From Kitasatospora xanthocidica (GTDB lineage Bacteria; Actinomycetota; Actinomycetes; Streptomycetales; Streptomycetaceae), in assembly GCF_014656195.1 (NCBI RefSeq), contig NZ_BNBY01000005.1, positions 390,971-454,970 on the forward strand: a stretch of 64,000 nt of DNA. Reading direction: 5' to 3'. Positions 56,999 to 64,000 of the stretch are shown one piece after another. The notes under the pieces were generated by a model. The model was not told where the DNA came from. It ran no database searches and saw nothing but the letters and a program-made list of their open reading frames with translations. Each line of letters starts with the position of its first letter. Position 1 is the stretch's first letter. Made by a program: the position numbers and the translations under genes.

Positions 56999-58852
56999 AT
57001 GACCGAGCACGCCGCATCCCCCCGCCGCGGGGACAACCCGGCCGCCAACGCTCCCGCTCCCCAGCACGTCGTCGAGACCATGACCGGCGCCCAGTCGCTC
57101 ATCCGCTCGCTGGAGGCCGTGGGCGCGGACACCGTCTTCGGCATTCCGGGCGGGGCCATCCTTCCCGCGTACGACCCGCTGATGGACTCCGCCAAGGTGC
57201 GCCACATCCTGGTCCGGCACGAGCAGGGCGCCGGCCACGCCGCCACCGGGTACGCGCAGGCCACCGGCAAGGTCGGCGTCTGCATGGCCACCTCCGGCCC
57301 GGGCGCGACCAACCTGGTCACCCCGATCGCCGACGCCTACATGGACTCCGTGCCGATCGTCGCGATCACCGGCCAGGTCTCCTCCAAGGCGATCGGCACC
57401 GACGCCTTCCAGGAGGCGGACATCTGCGGCATCACGATGCCGATCACCAAGCACAACTACCTGGTCACCGACCCGGCCGAGATCCCCCGGGTGATCGCCG
57501 AGGCGTTCCACATCGCCGCCACCGGCCGCCCCGGCCCGGTCCTGGTCGACATCGCCAAGGACGCGCTGCAGGCGACCACCACCTTCCGCTGGCCGGTCGA
57601 GGCCGCGCTGCCCGGCTACCGCCCGGTCACCAAGCCGCACGCCAAGCAGATCCGCGAGGCCGCGAAGATGCTGGTCGGCGCGAAGCGCCCGGTGCTGTAC
57701 GTCGGCGGCGGCGTGATCAAGGCCCGGGCCACCGCCGAGCTGCGGATCCTCGCCGAGCTGACCGGCGCCCCGGTGGTCACCACCCTGATGGCGCTCGGCG
57801 CCTTCCCGGACAGCCACCCGCAGCACCTGGGCATGCCCGGCATGCACGGCTCCGTCCCCGCCGTCACCGCCCTGCAGAAGTCCGACCTGCTGTTCACCCT
57901 CGGCGCCCGCTTCGACGACCGCGTCACCGGCAAGCTGGACGGCTTCGCCCCGTACGCCAAGATCGTCCACGCCGACATCGACCCGGCCGAGATCGGCAAG
58001 AACCGCCCGGCGGACGTCCCGATCGTCGGTGACGCCCGCGAGGTGCTCGCCGACCTGATCGTCGCCGTCCAGGCGGAGTTCGACGCCGGCCACAAGGGCG
58101 ACTACACCGAGTGGTGGGAGAAGCTCGACGAGTGGAAGAAGACCTACCCGATCGGCTACGAGCCGGCCCCGGGTGACGAGCTCTCGCCGCAGCAGGTCAT
58201 CGAGCGGATCGGGCAGCTGGTCGGCCCCGAGGCGATCTACGCCGCGGGCGTGGGCCAGCACCAGATGTGGAGCTCGCAGTTCATCCGGTTCGAGAAGCCG
58301 GGCACCTGGCTCAACTCCGGCGGCGCCGGGACCATGGGCTACGCCGTCCCCGCGGCGATGGGCGCCAAGGCCGGCCGCCCGGAGGCCCAGGTCTGGGCCA
58401 TCGACGGCGACGGCTGTTTCCAGATGACCAACCAGGAACTGGTCACCTGCGCCCTGAACGGCATCCCGATCAAGGTCGCGGTCATCAACAACGGCTCGCT
58501 GGGCATGGTCCGGCAGTGGCAGACGCTCTTCTACAACCAGCGCTACTCCAACACCGTGCTGCACGCCGGCCCGGGCCACGACGGCATCGAGCCGCCGGCC
58601 CAGGGCACCCGGATCCCGGACTTCGTCCTGCTGTCCGAGGCGATGGGCTGCGTGGGCCTGCGCTGCGAGCGCCCCGAGGACCTCGACGACGTCATCCGGC
58701 AGGCGATGGAGATCGACGACCGCCCGGTCGTCATCGACTTCATCGTCCACCAGGACGCCATGGTCTGGCCGATGGTCGCGGCCGGCACCAGCAACGACGA
58801 GATCCAGTTCGCCAAGGGCGTCCGCCCCGACTTCGGCGACGACTCCGACTGA
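56999..58852 (+). CDS. ilvB: Acetolactate synthase large subunit
   Basis: 617 aa ThDP enzyme: first common step of valine/isoleucine/leucine synthesis. [16 protein letters not shown] and [21 protein letters not shown] (the ThDP glutamate), the middle FAD-binding domain, and C-terminal [15 protein letters not shown]...[12 protein letters not shown]. The N-terminal 30 residues (Pro/Ala-rich) precede the domain. Part of ilvB-ilvN-ilvC under the attenuator at 56706-56821; 34 bases separate it from ilvN. Confidence 0.97.
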   Translation: MTEHAASPRRGDNPAANAPAPQHVVETMTGAQSLIRSLEAVGADTVFGIPGGAILPAYDPLMDSAKVRHILVRHEQGAGHAATGYAQATGKVGVCMATSGPGATNLVTPIADAYMDSVPIVAITGQVSSKAIGTDAFQEADICGITMPITKHNYLVTDPAEIPRVIAEAFHIAATGRPGPVLVDIAKDALQATTTFRWPVEAALPGYRPVTKPHAKQIREAAKMLVGAKRPVLYVGGGVIKARATAELRILAELTGAPVVTTLMALGAFPDSHPQHLGMPGMHGSVPAVTALQKSDLLFTLGARFDDRVTGKLDGFAPYAKIVHADIDPAEIGKNRPADVPIVGDAREVLADLIVAVQAEFDAGHKGDYTEWWEKLDEWKKTYPIGYEPAPGDELSPQQVIERIGQLVGPEAIYAAGVGQHQMWSSQFIRFEKPGTWLNSGGAGTMGYAVPAAMGAKAGRPEAQVWAIDGDGCFQMTNQELVTCALNGIPIKVAVINNGSLGMVRQWQTLFYNQRYSNTVLHAGPGHDGIEPPAQGTRIPDFVLLSEAMGCVGLRCERPEDLDDVIRQAMEIDDRPVVIDFIVHQDAMVWPMVAAGTSNDEIQFAKGVRPDFGDDSD

Positions 58853-58886
58853 TCCCGACCTCTACCCAGAACGACTGAGGAACCAC

Positions 58887-60519
<1,633 letters not shown>

Positions 60520-60578
60520 GCCTTCCCCGACCGCCCGCTTCCGGCAGGCTTGATTTTGTAACGCCCTTGTACAAGTCG

Positions 60579-60617
60579 GCTGCTCTCGTCCGGGTGATTT
60601 CGCCGGACGGGAGCAGC
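60579..60617 (+). terminator. Terminator of the ilvBNC operon
   Basis: GCTGCTC-T-CGTCCGG (60579-60593) pairs with CCGGACG-G-GAGCAGC (60603-60617): 15 pairs including one T-G, 9-base loop. It separates ilvC from serA. Confidence 0.75.
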
Positions 60618-60763
60618 TTGCTACCCAGCCCGTCGATACACTCCGAGTGCGCGTCAGGCCCACAGCGTCGTGCGTCTACCTACGCGGCATGCCACCTTCC
60701 CCCGTCCTTCCACGCCACCTACGTGCCGGGGGAACCGCAGAGCAGAGTTAAGGACACACTGTC

Positions 60764-62359
60764 GTGAGCACTGTGACATCCAAGACCGCCGTCGTTCTGA
60801 TCGCCGAAGAGCTGTCGCCCGCCACCGTGGACGCCCTCGGCCCCGATTTCGAGATCCGCCACTGCAACGGCGCCGACCGCACCGAGCTGCTCACCGCGAT
60901 CGCCGACGTGGACGCGATCCTGATCCGCTCCGCCACCAAGGTCGACGCCGAGGCGCTGGCCGTCGCCCGCAAGCTCAAGGTGGTCGCCCGGGCCGGCGTC
61001 GGCCTGGACAACGTGGACGTCGCCGCCGCCACCAAGGCCGGCGTGATGGTCGTCAACGCGCCGACCTCCAACATCGTCACCGCCGCCGAACTCGCCTGCG
61101 GCCTGCTGATCTCCGTCGCCCGCAACATCGCGCCGGCCAACGCCGCGCTCAAGCAGGGCGAGTGGAAGCGCAACAAGTACACCGGCGTCGAGCTGAGCGA
61201 GAAGACCCTCGGCGTCGTCGGCCTCGGCCGGATCGGCGTCCTGGTCGCCCAGCGGATGTCCGCGTTCGGGATGAAGATCGTCGCGTACGACCCCTACATC
61301 CAGGCCGCCCGCGCCGCGCAGATGGGCGTCAAGCTGGTCACCCTGGAGGAGCTGCTGGAGGTCTCGGACTTCATCACCGTCCACCTCCCCAAGACCCCCG
61401 AGACCATCGGCCTGATCGGCGACGAGGCGCTGCACAAGGTCAAGCCGACCGTACGCATCGTCAACGCCGCCCGCGGCGGCATCGTGGACGAGGAGGCGCT
61501 CGCCAGCGCGCTGCGCGAGGGCCGGGTGGCCGGCGCCGGCCTGGACGTGTACGCCAAGGAGCCGTGCACCGACTCCCCGCTGTTCGGCTTCGACAACGTG
61601 GTCGCCACCCCGCACCTGGGCGCCTCCACCGACGAGGCGCAGGAGAAGGCCGGCATCGCGGTCGCCAGGTCGGTGCGCCTCGCGCTCGCCGGCGAGCTGG
61701 TGCCGGACGCCGTGAACGTCCAGGGCGGCGTGATCGCCGAGGACGTCCGCCCGGGCCTGCCGCTCGCCGAGAAGCTCGGCCGGATCTTCACCGCGCTGGC
61801 CGGCGAGGTGGCCGTCCGACTGGACGTCGAGGTCCGCGGCGAGATCACCCAGCACGACGTGAAGGTGCTCGAACTGTCGGCCCTGAAGGGCGTGTTCGAG
61901 GACGTCGTGGCGGAGACGGTGTCCTACGTCAACGCCCCGCTGTTCGCCCAGGAGCGCGGCGTCGAGGTCCGGCTGACCACCTCCAGCGAGAGCCCCGAGC
62001 ACCGCAACGTGATCACCGTGCGCGGCACTCTCGCGGACGGCGAGGAGATCGCCATCTCCGGCACGCTGGCGGGCCCCAAGCAGACCCAGAAGATCGTCGG
62101 CGTGGACGCCTTCGACGTGGACGTGGCGCTCACCGACCACATGGCCTTCTTCAAGTACGAGGACCGCCCCGGCGTGGTCGGCGTGCTCGGCCGCCACCTC
62201 GGCGACGCGGGCATCAACATCGCCGGCATGCAGGTCGCCCGCGAGGGCGGCGGCGCGCTGGCCTCCATCACCGTGGACAGCCAGATCCCGCAGGACGTCC
62301 TGACGGTGATCGCCGCCGAGATCGGCGCCCGCTTCGCGCGCTCGGTCGACCTGGGCTGA
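60764..62359 (+). CDS. serA: D-3-phosphoglycerate dehydrogenase
   Basis: 531 aa, the long form: substrate domain, NAD domain (LGVVGLGRIGVLVAQRMSAFG; catalytic Arg/Glu/His in ARGGIVDEEAL, DVYAKEP and TPHLGAST), intervening ASB domain (about 330-440) and C-terminal ACT domain (FFKYEDRPGVVGVLGRHLGDAGINIAG) for serine feedback. First step of serine synthesis. GTG start with AAGGAC upstream. A perfect 42-base palindrome follows. Confidence 0.97.
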   Translation: MSTVTSKTAVVLIAEELSPATVDALGPDFEIRHCNGADRTELLTAIADVDAILIRSATKVDAEALAVARKLKVVARAGVGLDNVDVAAATKAGVMVVNAPTSNIVTAAELACGLLISVARNIAPANAALKQGEWKRNKYTGVELSEKTLGVVGLGRIGVLVAQRMSAFGMKIVAYDPYIQAARAAQMGVKLVTLEELLEVSDFITVHLPKTPETIGLIGDEALHKVKPTVRIVNAARGGIVDEEALASALREGRVAGAGLDVYAKEPCTDSPLFGFDNVVATPHLGASTDEAQEKAGIAVARSVRLALAGELVPDAVNVQGGVIAEDVRPGLPLAEKLGRIFTALAGEVAVRLDVEVRGEITQHDVKVLELSALKGVFEDVVAETVSYVNAPLFAQERGVEVRLTTSSESPEHRNVITVRGTLADGEEIAISGTLAGPKQTQKIVGVDAFDVDVALTDHMAFFKYEDRPGVVGVLGRHLGDAGINIAGMQVAREGGGALASITVDSQIPQDVLTVIAAEIGARFARSVDLG

Positions 62360-62384
62360 TCCCAGCGCGAGTGCTTCGCCCCGG

Positions 62385-62426
62385 GCAGGGCCCGGACCAC
62401 CGTTCGAACGGTGGTCCGGGCCCTGC
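62385..62426 (+). terminator. Terminator after serA (42-base perfect palindrome)
   Basis: GCAGGGCCCGGACCACCGTTC is followed directly by its exact reverse complement, 26 bases past the serA stop. It is the longest perfect palindrome noticed in the window. Confidence 0.8.
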
Positions 62427-62656
62427 TGCGTTCTCCCGGGTGACTCCCGTCTCAGATACTAGGAAATCCAAGTATTCGTGCAGACACGGCCGGGGCGGGG
62501 TCGTACCGTGGAAGGGCCATACGGTGTGCCGCCCCTGTAGCCAGGGCGCGCGGCCCGTGTGCGCGTGCGCCATCACAGGCGGGTGACCCCTGCCTCGCGT
62601 GCTCCTCTCCCGTTCCATGCCGCGCCGTCGAGCGCGCCGCTTCCAAGGAGCCCGGT

Positions 62657-62818
62657 ATGTCTCCCACCGCCGACCGCCACGCCACCCCCGCCCCCGCCGC
62701 CACCTCCGTCCGCGCCCCGCGCCGCCGTCGGGCCGCCGAGCGGAACCCCTTCGCGGCCGCCGCCCTGCAGCGCTCGCTGGACCGCCGGGACAACGGTGGC
62801 GTGACCGGCCACCACTGA
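62657..62818 (+). CDS. Small Arg/Ala-rich protein, 53 aa
   Basis: ATG to TGA with AAGGAG six bases upstream. Sequence: MSPTADRHATPAPAATSV, then RAPRRRRAAERNPFAAAALQ and a polar end RSLDRRDNGGVTGHH. Basic central patch followed by a short helix; otherwise probably disordered. Upstream (62456-62475) ATACT-N10-AGTAT may be an operator. Function unknown; plausible on ribosome site and codon use only. Confidence 0.55.
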   Translation: MSPTADRHATPAPAATSVRAPRRRRAAERNPFAAAALQRSLDRRDNGGVTGHH

Positions 62819-63041
62819 GCGGTCCTGTTCTCGCGATTGTCGTCCGAATAGGCCGTGCGGGCTGACGGCGCGTCACTCCGTAGAGTGCAACTTGCGGCTG
62901 TCCGAGCGAAGTTGCTCGTGCTCGGTGGCGAGATCATCCTAATTTGGGGCCCCCGGAAGGGTGATCGACGTCCGCGCGGGCGGGTGTCAGCGACCTCCTC
63001 GGTGTGCGGATCATCCCCCCTTGCCGGGGAGAGGGTCCCTC

Positions 63042-64000
63042 GTGCGACTGCCACCTGTCCGCCGTCCGCTCGCCCGGATCGGTCTCACCCTGACGCTGCT
63101 GGCCGCTGCGTTCGTTCCCAGCAGCGCCCTGCTCGCCGCGACCCCGGCGTCCGCCGGCCCACCGCCGACCGGACCACCCGGCGCGGGATCGTCGCGGGGC
63201 GGCCGAACCACCTCCGTCCTGCTCGAACTCGCCACCGAGGCGGCCGGCCCCGCCTGGCGGCGCGCCGCCGACGGGGCCCGGCGCGAGCGGCGCTCCCCGG
63301 AGGCCGTCCGCCGGGAGTCCGCGCGGGCCGGGGCCGCCCAGCGGGCCCGGGCCGGAGACGCGCTCGACCGGCTCGCCGACGCCGTCCACCGGGCGGCGCC
63401 CGACACCCGGGAGCTCTACCGCACCCGCACCCTGCTCACCGGCCTCGCGGTCAGCGCGCCCGCCGGCCGGCTGTCCGCGCTGCGGGCGCTGCCCGGCGTC
63501 CGGGCCGTCCACCCGATCGTCGTCAAGCGGCGCGACAACGCCTACTCCGTCCCGCTGACCGGCGCCCCGCAGGTCTGGGCCGGTGACCCGGCGCCCGCCG
63601 GCAACACCGGGCAGGGCGTGCGGATCGGCATCATCGACAGCGGCATCGACTACACCCACGCCGACTTCGGCGGCCCCGGCACCGAGGAGGCGTTCCGCTC
63701 GGTCGAGCGCGGCAAGCCCGCGCCGGCCGCGCTGTTCCCCACCGCCAAGGTGATCGGCGGCAAGGACCTGGTCGGCGACGACTACGACCCCGACCCGTCC
63801 TCCCCGCGCCACCAGCCGGTGCCGCACCCCAGCGACAACCCGCTCGACTGCGACCGCAACGGGCACGGCACCCACGTCGCCGGCACCGCGGCCGGGTACG
63901 GCGTCACCGCCGACGGCCGCCCGTACACCGGTCCGTACGGGCCCGGACTGGACCCGGCCGGGTTCAGGATCGGCCCCGGCGCCGCCCCCGGTGCCCAGCT
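63042..64000 (+). CDS. Secreted subtilisin-like serine protease (S8), cut by window end
   Basis: GTG start with GGAGAGGG upstream; at least 319 residues. Signal peptide with Arg-rich n-region and hydrophobic core (LARIGLTLTLLAAAFVPSSALLAA, cleavage near TPASA-GP), an I9-type propeptide (about 55-160, ending LRALPGVRAVHPIVV) and the start of the catalytic domain: Asp in IGIIDSGIDYTHADFGG and His in DRNGHGTHVAGTAAG. The spacing between Asp and His is long (about 75 residues), as in subtilases carrying a PA insert. The catalytic Ser lies beyond the window. Confidence 0.93.
   Translation, partial: MRLPPVRRPLARIGLTLTLLAAAFVPSSALLAATPASAGPPPTGPPGAGSSRGGRTTSVLLELATEAAGPAWRRAADGARRERRSPEAVRRESARAGAAQRARAGDALDRLADAVHRAAPDTRELYRTRTLLTGLAVSAPAGRLSALRALPGVRAVHPIVVKRRDNAYSVPLTGAPQVWAGDPAPAGNTGQGVRIGIIDSGIDYTHADFGGPGTEEAFRSVERGKPAPAALFPTAKVIGGKDLVGDDYDPDPSSPRHQPVPHPSDNPLDCDRNGHGTHVAGTAAGYGVTADGRPYTGPYGPGLDPAGFRIGPGAAPGAQ

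Noticed and set aside
54429..57017. About 860-codon minus-strand open frame opposite the CdgE-like gene and the ilv leader
   Set aside because: It would cover the ilv attenuator and is the mirror of a well-defined PAS-GGDEF-EAL protein.

Overview
The window is a stretch of chromosome from a high-GC actinobacterium of the Streptomycetaceae (Streptomyces or Kitasatospora type). The evidence is extreme G/C bias at third codon positions, frequent GTG starts, several leaderless genes, the streptomycete-style XRE/DUF397/ATPase regulator cassette, SseB-like proteins, a rare TTA (bldA) codon in one regulator, and a gene order that, from memory, follows the S. coelicolor core around SCO5469-SCO5515 (sdaA-glyA-gcvH-gcvT, sseB pair, opp operon, cysteine desulfurase-mnmA, metE-like, ligA, rmdB, gatCAB, cdgE, ilvBNC, serA). 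No database was searched.

Layout. 1-2025: tail of a heterodimeric ABC exporter operon (minus). 2193-4445: glycogen debranching enzyme (minus). 4659-8917: three tandem paralogous lipoprotein L,D-transpeptidases; the second has a three-unit PHO box upstream. 9045-12896: regulatory accessory patch (two anti-sigma-like ATPases, an HTH/zinc-ribbon protein, an XRE/DUF5753 + DUF397 pair, an orphan and apparently damaged Phd-type antitoxin). 12893-15582: EamA exporter with a possible leaderless leader peptide, boxed by two near-identical palindromes, then a TetR regulator divergent from an FMN reductase with an operator array between them. 15663-19049: a three-gene minus-strand cluster of unknown proteins, two of which share a short Gly-rich motif resembling amyloid-signalling (RHIM/BASS-like) sequences.

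19232-26210: one-carbon/serine block: sdaA, glyA, gcvH and gcvT (minus) with a tandem glycine riboswitch, and two SseB-family genes (plus). 26669-32763: five-gene oligopeptide/dipeptide ABC operon. 32809-41327: mixed housekeeping genes (TRIC channel, IclR regulator, cysteine desulfurase-MnmA for tRNA 2-thiolation, MBL hydrolase and divergent GlxA-type regulator, Uma2 nuclease, LOG-family protein, SDR, MetE-like protein). 41347-45763: ligA and a complete GGDEF-EAL protein (RmdB-like). 46008-49652: gatC-gatA-small protein-gatB. 49917-53257: an unlisted 52-residue small protein and a LAL-type LuxR regulator. 53634-56672: PAS-GGDEF-EAL membrane protein (CdgE-like) with a degenerate EAL domain. 56706-62359: ilv leader peptide/attenuator, ilvB-ilvN-ilvC, serA. 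62657-62818: 53-residue small protein. 63042-64000: start of a secreted subtilase, cut by the window end.

Functional themes: serine/glycine flux (SdaA, GlyA, Gcv, SerA, SseB), branched-chain amino acid synthesis under attenuation, c-di-GMP signalling (two proteins with opposite domain integrity), cell-wall cross-linking by L,D-transpeptidases with a probable phosphate link, and tRNA-related functions (MnmA, GatCAB). The least explained parts are the 15663-19049 motif-sharing cluster and the palindrome-bounded EamA module.
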